Source of the DNA: Phascolarctos cinereus
Taxonomy: Eukaryota > Chordata > Mammalia > Diprotodontia > Phascolarctidae
Reading direction: 5' to 3'
Length of the DNA stretch: 64,000 nucleotides
Assembly (NCBI RefSeq): GCF_002099425.1
Contig: NW_018344252.1
Location: 1,550,001 to 1,614,000 of the forward strand
Positions 11,087 to 21,364 of this stretch are shown here, one piece after another (the first letter of the stretch is position 1; every line of letters starts with the position of its first letter). A model generated the notes under the pieces. It had not been told where the DNA came from, searched no databases, and was given only the letters and a program-made list of their open reading frames with translations. The translations under genes and the position numbers were made by a program.

Positions 11087-11494
11087 AAATAAAAATTGGT
11101 AAGAAAACCTATCCCATGTGGTCAGTTCCCTGTGTCTTCTACCTCAGTGCTCAGTGTTCTTGGATGCGTACCAGTATTCAGATTCAGCACAAAAGATGGC
11201 CCAGCATGGCATCTGGGAGTGCAGGATGGGCAGGGGAGGGAAAGAGCACAGACAGATTCTTCAGGGGGCCAGCCCCACTGGTAGCAGCCCTTTCCTTCCC
11301 CATGGAACCTTCCCAGGCAAAAGGCCTGAATCCTGGAAAATGGTGTGGTATAGGGCAGGCAGCTCCTTTAGGGACGTCTCCCTTTCCACCCCCGACAAAA
11401 CTCAGAGTCAAGATGGCAGAGGAGCCTCACTCAGCTTGGCCCCTTGACCAAGTTCACAGGCCATCCTGGCTGCTGTTCTGTGTGGACAGGGAAG
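11087..11494. other. Intergenic, unassigned
   Basis: Non-repetitive DNA of average composition. Several overlapping open frames of about 75-134 codons exist, but none resembles a known protein. Confidence 0.4.
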
Positions 11495-12010
11495 GCAGGG
11501 TGATGCAGTGGAAAGAATGATAGGCCCGGGGGCTCGGAGACCTGAGTTCTCCTAGCTCTGCTAATAACTAGCTGTGTCACCACGGGGAATTCATTTAAGG
11601 TCCCTGAGCCTCAGTTTCTTAGTTTGTTAAATGGTTTGAATTGGATGAACTTCAAGGTCCTTTCCTGTGAGTCTCTAGGCCACCTTCCTTCTAGGGGACT
11701 GTGTGTTAGGGCCACCCTATAGCCCCTTATCAAAATTCACATTAATCACAGGCCAGTAGCCATGGGGGACGAATGGTCAAATTGGACTTTAGACTCTCCT
11801 AAGAGTTTGGTTTCTGTGAAAGATCTCCATTTAAAAGGAAAATGGGATTAATGCCCTCCTACTATGACAGTCAGATTTCAATCTGTTCCGGCTCTTGGGG
11901 ATACCACCGTGGGAAGATCAGAGTTGGAAGGGAGCTGCCATCTAGCCAACCCTATTATTTTAAAGTTGAGGAAACGGAGGCCCACTGAGGAGAATCGATT
12001 TGCCTTGGAT
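11495..12010. repeat. MIR-type SINEs (one sense, one inverted)
   Basis: A sense copy at about 11,495-11,690 has CTAATAACTAGCTGTGTCAC and GAGCCTCAGTTTCTTAG. An inverted piece at about 11,900-12,010 has AAAGTTGAGGAAACGGAGGC. Confidence 0.75.
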
Positions 12011-12084
12011 CACACTCGTGACAGAGCCCCCCCCCATTCTAAGTCCAATTTTTGCTCCTTCTTGCCCCCTGTACCCCTCCATGA

Positions 12085-12285
12085 CTTCCTAAAACATGAT
12101 GCCGGGCCGTCCCCAGTCGTCCTGATCTATATCTGGCCACTGGACCCACATGGCTCTGGAGGAGAAAGTGAGGCCAGTGACTTTGCACAGCCCCCCCTCA
12201 CGTAAATCCAATGTCACGGCATCACCTTCTTGATGTCGTGGTCCTTTTCCAGAACGAAGGACAAACAACAAGACCGGAAGCCTAC
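12085..12285 (-). repeat. Marsupial SINE (GAGGACC type), inverted
   Basis: Inverted partner of the 8,345 copy: CCCAGTCGTCCTGATCTATA, GACTTTGCACAGCCC and CCAGAACGAAGGACAAACAA appear in reverse order. Confidence 0.8.
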
Positions 12286-12730
12286 CTAGCTCTTTCTTGT
12301 GCAGTAGAGTAGTTTTCATAGTGTTGGACAATGAAAGTGATCACGAGTTTTAATGATGATGCTTTACCCTCAGAGATCACAGTTTTCTGAAGCTTAATTA
12401 TGCACCTTTCTGGGTGTGGCAGTAAAAACAGGGCCATCTTAGCAGCATCTCTCCAAAGGGCTCAGACCAGGCTTTTAAAGCATTACTTCTCCCTCTCAAA
12501 ATTGAGGACTGAAAGATACAGGAGTGCCTTATCTATGGTCTTAGGTCATCTGACAAGGCAATGATGAATGTAATTAATAAAACCTACCTACAGTCATTTT
12601 TCAAACTCCACTGTCTAAACATGCTGAGTCTAAGACCAACACTAGGAAGAAATTAGAACTGGGCAGACTGCTCAAGCACAGACAGGCCACCTTGTACCCC
12701 CTCCCCCTTCCCTAGCTGTAATGGCCAGGG

Positions 12731-12877
12731 TCTGGGCCGGTGGACTCAGTGACATAAAGGGGAGCTATCTAGGGGGGAGGAGGAGGAGGAGGAGGAGGAA
12801 GAGGAGGAGGAGGAGCCAGCATCTGGGCCAGTGGATTCAGTGACATAAAGGGCATTGAGAGCTATCTAGGGAGGAGG
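12731..12877 (+). repeat. Local tandem duplication around a GGA microsatellite
   Basis: The segment starting TCTGGGCCGGTGGACTCAGT (12,731) recurs at 12,822 as TCTGGGCCAGTGGATTCAGT. Both copies run through GACATAAAGG to GAGCTATCTAGGG. The first is followed by a (GGA)n tract at about 12,776-12,815 and the second by a short GGAGG remnant, so the ancestral unit was about 91 bases. Confidence 0.8.
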
Positions 12878-12879
12878 CT

Positions 12880-13065
12880 GGCTGGAGAGTTGAACTGGCA
12901 GTCAGGAGCACCTGGGCTCAAATCCTGTCAGTCATTGACTTAGCAGAGTGACCTGAACCCCTGGCTCCTCATCTGTAAAACAGGGCAAATGATACCTTCA
13001 TCATGTACTCCCTTGGGTGGTAGGGAACATTGGATGAGATGGCGGAAGGCGCTTTGTTAACCTTA
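12880..13065 (+). repeat. MIR-type SINE
   Basis: GGGCTCAAATCCTGTCAGTC is followed by CTCATCTGTAAAACAGGGCA. Confidence 0.75.
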
Positions 13066-14349
13066 AGAAGTGATGTCATTACCAGTTTTTATTATAGCTT
13101 TGGGAGCCTTTTCTTCAGCTCAGATCTCCTTTCTCAGGCATTCATAGAAAATGTCACATGTGTGTGTGGGGTGGAGGTGTAGAGGTTGGGGAGGGCAGTG
13201 AGCTAGATTTTTGTAAGACTTCAGAAACCTTTAACATGGCATCACCAGAAGTTTGTAGAACTTGAGAATTTATTCTGCCTCAGTGGCTTGACATACAAGT
13301 GTTTGAATTGTGTTGAACCTCTCAGGGCCTGCATTTGGGGCAAGGCTTTATGTGAGCTGTGAAGCTCAGGTGCCCAGCAGCCCACCGGGCCAGTTCTTTC
13401 CTTGGTCCCGCCCCCACTGGGCTGATCCCAAAGGACCCCCAAGCCCAGAGGTCGTCTACAAATGCTGTGAAGGACTTTTTGTGGAAATGGAAATCGTCCT
13501 GAGTATTTGTACAACACCGTGGCCCAGCCTGGTCTCTAGGAAGTGCAACTGAAGCTGATTAGATTGCAGTGTGTGCTCAACAGCTGAATAACACACTTTT
13601 GTAAAACCCTCTTCAAAATTATTTAACTTCCCATGATATCATCACAGAATGAGCAAAAAAAAAAATCCACCCCAAACCTTTGGTGTTATCTTTTCCTGTC
13701 ACATGACTAGGGCAAACAAGGGAACCCTTATCTTTTGGTTTCTATTCTCGACCTCTGTGAAAGAGGATGGAGCACCAGTCAGGCCCATACGTTCGAGGCA
13801 GGGTGGAAAAAGTTTATTTTGTCTTTTGAACCACTGTCTACAGGTCGATTGGGAAGCCAGAACTTACCTCACACCACTCAATTCAGGGCTGGCAGTCAGA
13901 GCTTTCCCGAGGATTTTCTCTTGTTCCATTCCCACTGCAGAGGTGGGAGGTGGTCAGACATTGGGCATTTATACCACGTTACTCTAGCTGCTTGTGGACT
14001 CGTCGATCTGGGCATTTTTTCCTGGCAGGCCCCCATCTGGGCCTGTTTCTGTTGCTGTGCCTCTCCTGCCTGTGACCACCCACAGATGGTGGGTGGGAAC
14101 CCCATTGCTTCTGGGGGCCTTCCTCCCATTCTCTTCCATGGCCTGGATGGCCCAATAGTTATCCCCCACCTTTTTTCTGTGGGCCTAGCCTGACTGTCAT
14201 TTTGAAGCTCCACTTTTTGATGACAGCCTAGATACAACCTCTCTTTGGCAACCCCTTGGTTATAATGTGTGGCAGCCTGCTTCTGGCCATCACATGCCAT
14301 TGTCTTCATTGGCCTTTGGGTTGACCTCAGCCTCCATTTTTCTTTTCCA
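13066..14349. other. Intergenic, mostly unassigned
   Basis: I recognise no gene or repeat in about 1.3 kb of moderate GC DNA. Open frames up to about 150 codons occur on both strands and overlap, with no family resemblance. Confidence 0.4.
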
Positions 14350-14597
14350 CCTCATTGAGTAGGAAATGGGCTCAGAGGAGAGAAGAAACTTACCCATGGT
14401 CTATGGCTAGAAATTGCAGGAACCACAACCAGAACCCAGCTCCTCTGACTTTTTTTTTAGCCAATTAGGGCTAAGTGACTTGCCCAGGGTCACACAGCTA
14501 GTAAGTGTCTGAGGCCAAATTTGAACTTAGGTCTTTCTGACTCCAGGGCTGGTGCTCTATCCACTGCACCATCTAGCTGCCCCTTCCTCCGACTTTT
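14350..14597 (-). repeat. Inverted MIR with a nested marsupial SINE
   Basis: An inverted MIR (GGGCTCAGAGGAGAGAAGAA onward) is interrupted by an inverted marsupial SINE at about 14,454-14,584. The insert is flanked by 13-base near-identical direct repeats, TCCTCTGACTTTT (14,441-14,453) and TCCTCCGACTTTT (14,585-14,597). These are the expected target-site duplication. Confidence 0.85.
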
Positions 14598-15550
14598 AGT
14601 CCAATGCTGTTACCAAAAGGAGTCAGAAGACCTGGTCCCAACACTACCTCTTCCCAGGCCTGTAATGAGGGGTGTTCTGGAGTCTCAAGCAGACTCTTTA
14701 GAGCTGATTTTAAATGTTCAACTGTTAAATGTGAGCATTTACACCTCAGAAACCAATGATCCCTATAAACAAAGGTTGTTCTGTTGACTGTCTTACCTTA
14801 GATTTAAGGAAGTGATGGAAAAAATATTAATGATACATATTTTTCTTAAAAATATGTCCTACCCTCCCACCCCTTTGTTTTTGAGAGTTGGTTATTAAAC
14901 ACCATCACACCTGTCTGTGACCCTGGCCAATTATGCTATCTGATCTGGCTGGTGTGAGCCCTCTGGAGCCCCACCAATTGCAACCAACCTCTAACTTAAT
15001 AGAAAGGCCCATGGTTATATAGCCAGGGAGTTTTAGAGGCAGCAGGACTCGAACTCAGCACTCCCCTACTAGGCTAAGTCATCTTTCTTCATCATCTATA
15101 AGTTTTGAATAATCATACTTCTGTCCGTGTATCAGGGTTGGGGGGAGAATACGATGATATTCTGTTTGGTCACACTCTATTTCCTTTCACCTTTGGGCCT
15201 TGAAAATACTGTTAAACATCATTCCTATCTCCATTGCTGAAGCAAAATATGAGGGAGGGTCTGTACAGCCTTTGCCTACCTTCCAGGATGTTCTTGTGTG
15301 ATCAGCTGATGCTCAGCATGACCCCCTCCTGGATACTCACTCCCCTCTGGTTTCTCGGACACTGCCCTGTCTCTTGGTTTTCCTTTGCCTGTCTGGCCAC
15401 TCTTCTTTTGCTGAACCATCCTCCACAGCACAAGCCTTAAGTGGGGATGTCCCCCACCTCAGGCTGTCTTCTGGGCCTTCTTCCTCTGGTAGTCACTTCC
15501 TCAGTTGCTGTGGCTTCTGGGATCACCTCTATGCAAGTAGCTCTCAGCAC
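14598..15550. other. Intergenic, mostly unassigned
   Basis: Short MIR-like tails are possible near 15,005-15,065. From about 15,230 the DNA becomes pyrimidine-rich and runs into the CR1/L3-like piece that follows. Confidence 0.35.
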
Positions 15551-16340
15551 CCAGCCCTGTGTCTCTCCTGAATATTAGTCTCCCATCATCAGCTGCCGCC
15601 AGATGCCCCCTAGACAGCTCACATTCATTATCTCTAACAAGGAAATCATCCCCCCCCCCACACACACCTCTTCCTTCTCTGACCTTCTCTATTTCTGTCA
15701 AGGGCACTACCATTTACAAGTCCCAGCCTTCCGTCATTCCTGACCCTCACCCTCCCTCTGTGTGCACATTCACTCAGTGGCCACATTTTGTCATTTTGGC
15801 CTCCATGATGCCTCCCCTCCATCTCCCACCTCCTCTCTGGTTGAGGGAGGCCCTTATCTTCTCTCACTGCTCCAGGCACCTCTTCCTTCATCTCCCTGCT
15901 TCAGCCCTCTCCAATCCACCTTTCAGGGAGCAGCCCAACCGATCTTCCTAGAGCACCAACTTGGTCAAGTCACTGCCTTAGTCAGCAAGCTCCAGTGACT
16001 CCCTATTACCTCCAGGATCAAATGAAAAATTCCTCTGTTTGCTGTTTAAAGTGCTTCCCAACCTGGCCCCTTCACGTCTTTCCAGGCTTATTGCACACCG
16101 CCTTCCACCCAACCGATCTCCTTGCTGTCCCTCACGCACCGCCATGTCCCATCTCTGTGCCTTCATATTGGCTGTGGCCCACTCCTGGGATGCCCTTCCT
16201 TTTCACTTCCATCTTTCAGAAACCCTAGTTTTTTTTCCCCCCAAAGGCTCAGCTCAAGAACCACCCTCTACAGGAGGCCTAACCTGCCCTTCCTCCCCCT
16301 ACCCACCCATCACTCTATATACCTATATGTCTCCCCCTGA
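15551..16340 (+). repeat. CR1/L3-like LINE 3' part
   Basis: Pyrimidine-rich DNA leads to the typical phrases GTCACTGCCTTAGTCAGCAA, CTCCAGTGACTCCCTATTAC, TCCAGGATCAAATGAAAAAT and CCTGGGATGCCCTTCC. The long open frames here are low-complexity readings of this repeat. Confidence 0.7.
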
Positions 16341-16660
16341 GCAGATCTCAGTTCTGTACCTGGTGCTGTGGGTCATCAGAACCTCTGGGCTTCAACTATC
16401 CATTTTATGAAAATATACTCAAATCTTCCCAGGGGAATGCTGTTCAAGAAGGGAGAAGCCTCAGGCAAGGAAGTTGGGGTATGTGTGTTTTAGGAGCTCC
16501 CGTAATCTTTGAGCTGATTCTCCATCTTCCTTGCCTCGAAGGTCCACAGCTGGATCCCAGCTCAATCCACCTTAGGGCAAAGTTAAGTCAAACTGGCCCA
16601 GGGCTGCTCCCTAATCTCCTGGCTCACTGTGATTCCAGCTGGTGTTGCCCTTGGGCACCT

Positions 16661-16703
16661 GCATGTATGTGTGTGTGTGTGTGTGAGTGTGTGTGTGTGT
16701 GTG
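16661..16703. repeat. (TG)n microsatellite
   Basis: TG dinucleotide run with one GAG interruption. Confidence 0.95.
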
Positions 16704-16784
16704 GCTCATGCCTCCCCAGTTCCATGAAAATCCTTGCACACAAACCCCCACTAGGCTACAGCAACTGGAAGAATTATTTTCATT

Positions 16785-17200
16785 CTTGTCTCCCAATCCT
16801 TAGTGCCTAGCACACAGGAAGAGCCAAATAAATGTTTTTGGATGGACACCAGAGCTGAGCATACAGGGAGGGAACTGCATTTGAGCAGAGTCTGGGGACT
16901 ACACCCCCCAGAGGTTTAGCCAGAAGTGCTGGAAAGGCAGCATGCAATCCACAAGCTTTTATTAAAAGCTCACTATGTACGGGGCTCGTACCTAGCACAA
17001 AGGAAAAGTGAAACCAGCCCCTGGCCTCAGGGAGCTTCCAGGCTGAGGAGGGAAGGGACCTGTCTGAACATTCAGGATAAATAGAGAAGAGGCAGAGGGC
17101 CAGCTGAGGGTAGCTGGGGGACCTGGAAAGGCCTCCTGGAGAAGGGGGGCTGAGTCCTGAAGGAAGCCCCAGGGTCAGAGGTTGGAAGGGAGGGCATTCC
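16785..17200. repeat. L2 3' ends (one sense, one inverted)
   Basis: A sense tail at about 16,785-16,835 (CCTAGCACACAGGAAGAGCC, then AAATAAATG) is followed by an inverted L2 3' part at about 16,945-17,200. The inverted part starts CTTTTATTAAAAGCTCACTA and passes through a GGCCTCAGGGAGCTTCCAGG segment. Confidence 0.7.
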
Positions 17201-18429
17201 CCCCCACCCCCATCTCAAGGTCTCCCATTTACTGTGGACCAGCTCCCCTACCTCTGATCTGGAGATGGCAATAATGGGAGCATTCTTGTGAGGCCCTAGT
17301 GTGACCTGGAAATGATTCCTTTTGGGAAGGTGCAGCTCTCAGGGTCTCGCCTTTCAGGGATCCAAGCCCTGGCTACTCCAGATAACCGCTTTAAGGATTA
17401 CTCAACTTTGATCTAACTTTCTTTGATTTAACTCTGCAATTAAGAAGATTTGGTTCAAAGAGTGGCTCCCCCTGCCCCCCTCAGTGTTTTACGCCGATGT
17501 GATACTGTTTACACAGATGTGCTTTGAAAGGGTGATTCTGGTGGATTTGGGGGTCCCACCACAAGTCAGGTTCTCCTAACATCTCTCTGCTTTGACCCCC
17601 CAAGTTAGGCTCCCAGCATCCTTTCCCAAGGTGAGTTAGGTCTCCCGGGCCTGGGTTTAGCCAGCAACAGGCAGTGGCTGTTGTGTTTTCCATTTCTCTA
17701 AGCAAATCACTTGCCTTAGGGGCTCTTTCTGCAACTCGGCTGCAGAGGGGGCAGGGTTTAGGGCTGCCCTGATGAGAAGGTGTAGCCTTACAGGCTGCCA
17801 AACACCTGCCAATTAATTAACACCGAACCCCTCCTCCCTGCAAAGAAAGCTGAGAGGGGCAGCCAACCCGTTTGATCTCTCAGGGTTAGGCAGGGACTGA
17901 AAAGAAAGGGAGGCCAGATTGAAACTGCAATCTTCCCTCCTTTCCCCAACCAGGGACTCTAACAAATCTTGAGCCATCCCAAGATTTCAACAATGCACGA
18001 TCTGACTTTGCTGAGATGTCTCAACCTTCCACTCTCAAATTAACAGGGGCCCATCCATTTCCCGGCTCCTCAGAGAACTGAGGAGCCCGTGGGGTTTAGG
18101 GCCCGGAACAGTTTGCCTCTCCACCCAAGATTCTGTGAGCTGGAGAAGAAACACCTACACTCAGCCCCCAACAGTGATGATGTCCCTACAGATAGATGAA
18201 AAGAACGGACAGGTAGCCTTGTAAGGGGCTTAAGAGCTCGGAAGGCTCTGAATTACTGTTGGCGCTCCCCGTAGGGCTCTTTAGACCTCTCCTGATTCAC
18301 TTGGGTCTTCTCTACCCCGAAGTACTCATGTGAAGGTGGGTAGCCTTATCCCTTTTGTGCATCTTAGCTGGACTTCCTCAGGGTAGGAAGGAGACAGCTA
18401 AACCTAACGAAGGATCCTAGATTTGGAAC
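17201..18429. other. Non-repetitive upstream region of FGF20
   Basis: This stretch shows no recognised interspersed repeat, which stands out against its surroundings. It contains the CTTTGWW cluster at 17,406-17,528 and an AATTAATTAAC stretch near 17,812. It is a candidate conserved non-coding region; conservation cannot be tested here. Confidence 0.4.
17406..17528. promoter_or_regulatory. Cluster of four TCF/LEF-like motifs
   Basis: CTTTGAT occurs at 17,406-17,412 and 17,421-17,427, TTCAAAG (reverse CTTTGAA) at 17,454-17,460, and CTTTGAA at 17,522-17,528. All fit the HMG-box core CTTTGWW bound by TCF/LEF factors. The cluster lies about 2.7 kb upstream of the FGF20 start. FGF20 is a reported Wnt/beta-catenin target in human cells, so a role is plausible but inferred. 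Confidence 0.4.
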
Positions 18430-18775
18430 GGGTTCAGTCAGTAAATAAATATTTATTAAGCTCTTACTATGTGCCAGGCACTGTGCTAAGTAAGCCTCGA
18501 GGCAACAGGCAAAAGCAAAGTCCCTGCTCTCAGCAGGCCACAATCTAAGGAGGAGACAATCTAAGGGTGAAATAACATGCAAATAACTATGTACAGACAT
18601 GCTATAGGTAGGATAAATTGGAAAGAATAAAAAAAAAGCTTAGCGTCCTTTTACAGAGGAGGAGGACACTAAGGTACAGCGAGGCCAAGTTACCCGCCCA
18701 CGGTCACACAGCCCAGAGCATCTGAGGCAGGCGTCGAACCCAGGTGCTCCTGATTCCAGGTTCAGTGTTCTAAGC
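18430..18775 (-). repeat. Inverted L2 3' end followed by an inverted MIR
   Basis: An L2 3' end at about 18,430-18,630 has ATATTTATTAAGCTCTTACT, CTATGTGCCAGGCACTGTGC and CATGCAAATAACTATGTACA. A MIR tail follows at about 18,650-18,775, with AAGGTACAGCGAGGCCAAGT. Confidence 0.85.
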
Positions 18776-18930
18776 CTTTTTGGGTCATCTCCCCTTTTGG
18801 CAGTTTGGTGAAAATGACGGGTTCTTTGTCAGACTCTTGCTTTTTAGCGCACAAACTTAGAAGTAATTTCACCTACTCCAGCTTAAGAGCCCTGGCAGTA
18901 AAGTATCCCATTCCCAATCCTAGAGACACG
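18776..18930 (+). repeat. Unnamed ~170-base interspersed repeat, copy 1
   Basis: It shares CCCCTTTTGGCAGTTTGGTG with the copies at 21,365, 26,870 and 35,080. I recognise it as a repeat shared among mammals but cannot give its family name with confidence. Confidence 0.5.
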
Positions 18931-19780
18931 GCCCTGTGCCCAGTAGGTTCTTTATCATCTTAGTTTGGACGAATGGATATTGAAAGCCTTCATTTCTCCC
19001 CCGGCGCCCCAGTGTTAACTGCAGAGTGTTAGTGCGTCGTTAATTAGAGAGCGCTGAGTCGGACACCCAAATTCCAAAGCCCCTGGAGACATACAAAGCC
19101 TCCATCTACCCAGGTGAGATCTGGGTCTCCAACCCACCAGATAAGCATTAAAGTGCACTTTGTGGCAAGACACAAGTCGTCTTTTTGATTGTGCAAAAGA
19201 AAAATTCCCCCATATCTAAACGATAAAAGAGAAGGCGGCTTGCTGCACGCACACTGAATTAGGGTTTTAAAATTAGAGAGGAAGTCGGTGCCGCTTTGAT
19301 TTTTTAGCTCAAGTGTGTCTGGGCAGGTCCCACCCTGAGGACCCGCCCTCCCTCTTTCTCCTCCCACCTCTTTGCACCTGTCCCCGCAACGCTCAGCCCG
19401 GGTCCGATTCTCCATCACCTCCTCCTCCTCCCCACCCCGAAGCTCCACTTTTGCCTCTCTGCTCTCGATTGGACTCCCTCCGTCCTGGGAGGTGAGGAGG
19501 AACCTACTACCGAGGACCCCTTGAACCCAGAGGGGGGCGCGGAGGTCTCGGGGCGAGAGCAAAGCCTCCCGTTTTGGGAGGTGTGGGGAAGAGGGTGGAG
19601 CACTGGGGCCTGTACCCATGGGGAAGGATGAACCGTAGAACGGCAGGGCCGAGAGCAGGGAGGCGCTTGCTCCCCTGGGGCCCCCGGCACTGGGAAAAGG
19701 TGGGGGAAGGGCGGGTTTACAATTTCAAACACCCCCCTCCCAGCTGAGGCGTCTGGGGCGGAGGGACTGCTCCCACCAAA
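18931..19780. other. FGF20 proximal upstream region
   Basis: Non-repetitive DNA. The left part (18,940-19,310) is AT-rich, with homeodomain-type cores (GTTAATTAGA near 19,038), CATTAAAGTGC, and a CTTTGAT TCF/LEF-like core at 19,294-19,300. The right part turns GC-rich toward the promoter. A 191-codon open frame on the minus strand (19,044-19,619) has no family resemblance. Confidence 0.45.
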
Positions 19781-19850
19781 GGGCCTCATTAGCATATGTC
19801 AAGAGAACCTGCATAAATACCCGGGAAGGCGGCAGGACAAGCTTGCCAGA
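19781..19850 (+). promoter_or_regulatory. FGF20: FGF20 core promoter (TATA-like)
   Basis: A TATA-like CATAAATA lies at 19,812-19,819 in an otherwise GC-rich region. Just upstream are an octamer-like ATTAGCAT (19,788-19,795) and an E-box-type CATATG (19,793-19,798). A TATA box at this point predicts transcription start near 19,842-19,850 and a 5' UTR of about 345 bases. This is inferred from motif position only. Confidence 0.55.
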
Positions 19851-19979
19851 GTCAGTGGGTGTAGGGAGCTGTGAGAACCTAGTACGCGAGTCCAGTCAGT
19901 ACGCCCCCGGGCAAGCACAGCGGGGGACCCAGCTGAAGGCTGGGGCAGCACCTGAGGCTCCTCGGCAGGTTCCTCCCTG

Positions 19980-20039
19980 ATGGGCCTCCTCTGTTTGCAT
20001 CGCCCTTCTTCGTCTCCCTTCTCTGAACTGGGCTCCTAA
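19980..20039 (+). other. Upstream ORF in the FGF20 leader
   Basis: The only ATG found between the predicted start of transcription and the FGF20 start opens a 19-codon frame. It ends at TAA 20,037-20,039, 152 bases before the main ATG. Its context has G at +4 but C at -3, so it would be used weakly to moderately. It could reduce FGF20 translation. Confidence 0.5.
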
Positions 20040-20191
20040 GTGGCTGCTGGACGCTCAGCACCTTTGGCTCCTCGGGGGCTCGGCCCCGTGGCGTGGGCTG
20101 GGCCGTCTCCGCTCTCCCAGTCCGCACCCTCTCGCCCTGCATCCTCCTTGGGGACTGCTACAAGGCTGCCGTCGGCGGCCGCGGCCGGTTC

Positions 20192-20498
20192 ATGGCTCCC
20201 GTGGCCGGCGCCCACGCCGCCGTCGGAGGTTTCCTGGGCTCTTGGGAAGGCTTGGCCCAGCCGCCGCTGGGCGCGCCCTTCTCGCTGCCCCCGGTGGGGC
20301 AGGGCCCCAGACCGCGGGCGCCCCTGCTGGGACCCCGGGGCAGCCCCGGACCTGGCCTTGGTCCAGCGGTGCCCGCCGACTTCGCTCACCTGCAGGGATT
20401 CTTGCGGAGGAGGCAGCTTTACTGCCGGACCGGCTTCCACCTGCAGATACTGCCGGACGGCCGTGTGCGGGGCACCCGGCGGGACCACAGCCTCTTCG
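20192..20498 (+). CDS. FGF20: FGF20 coding exon 1
   Basis: This exon encodes residues 1-102 and the first base of codon 103 of fibroblast growth factor 20. FGF20 is a secreted heparan-sulfate-binding ligand of c-type FGF receptors, in the FGF9/16/20 subfamily. The N-terminus (MAPVAG, then [11 protein letters not shown]) resembles human FGF20, not FGF9 or FGF16. A Pro/Gly/Ala-rich segment (about 24-60) accounts for the extra length (218 residues against 211 in human). The beta-trefoil core begins near residue 66 with [20 protein letters not shown] (71-90). There is no classical signal peptide, as is usual in this subfamily. The ATG has T at -3 but G at +4. The exon ends in phase 1 at TTCG|GTGAGT. 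MICU3 next door supports the assignment. Confidence 0.97.
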
Positions 20499-21103
20499 GT
20501 GAGTGACTGCGACCCCCAAGCCCTGGCCAGCCCAACCCCGAGGCGCCCCCCTCCCGCCTAACTGTTCACTAGCTGTGTGACCCAGAGCAACCCACATGCC
20601 CTCGCTGGGCCCCACTTTCTTTAGCTGTAAAGTGTAAAAGTAGAGAGGGAAGCCCGGACACGGAGTCTGCAGCCTTGGGTGTACCCCAGCCGTCCATTCA
20701 GGCACTAATGACTGGCCGCTGGTGGGGCCCAGGCGGGGGTGGGAGTAGAGAGGGTGAGGAGGCTCGGACTAGCTAGGCAGCTTCCTCTGCTCTGGTCTCC
20801 CAACTCCCACTGCTGCGGCGGGGACCAGCAGGTGGAGGGGAAAGCGGCTGCTTTCCAAACTTTCTTGTAGGCCTAGCCTAGCCCAGATTTTCAGGATTGC
20901 TCGTTTGGAAGGAGCCTTAGAAATACCCTCACTTTACAGGTCGGGAAACTGAGGCCCAGCAAAGGTTGTTGCCCAGGCAGCGAGTAACTAGAAATCATGC
21001 CTCAGCATTCTGAAGCTTTCCTCCCAAGCCACTCCAGTATAATCACAAAATGCCTTTTCTTGTTCGTGGTATCTGAAAATGGACATTTGAGGAGACTGGC
21101 AGG

Positions 21104-21104
<1 letters not shown>

Positions 21105-21151
<47 letters not shown>
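21105..21151. repeat. (TG)n microsatellite in FGF20 intron 1
   Basis: Uninterrupted TG run of about 23 units. Confidence 0.97.
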
Positions 21152-21152
<1 letters not shown>

Positions 21153-21364
21153 TACCTGCCTGCCTCACAGCTGCCCTGTTCCTCCGCGCATGCTTTCCGG
21201 CCCCCCCCCCCGCAAGAAATTAGTGAGAACCCCAATCTCCATTGCCCCATCCCAGTTTACAAGGTTCTTGGCTTACCACATAAACAGCTTTGGGGAACGG
21301 AAAGTAAGTAGGGACTGTTTTTCTCTCCGTCACCGGATGAGAACGCCCCAGTTCAGAGCAGGGA

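Noticed and set aside
15559-16410. Open frames of about 120-130 codons
   Set aside because: They lie in a pyrimidine-rich CR1/L3-like LINE piece and do not match its protein or any host protein.
19044-19619. 191-codon open frame with a true ATG on the minus strand, upstream of FGF20
   Set aside because: No family resemblance, poor start context (C at -3), and it spans the GC-rich to AT-rich transition. A chance frame is the simplest reading, though an antisense transcript from this promoter is possible.
20036-20705. Long open frames on both strands over FGF20 exon 1
   Set aside because: Shadow frames in the GC-rich exon. Only the frame starting at 20,192 matches FGF20 and splices correctly.
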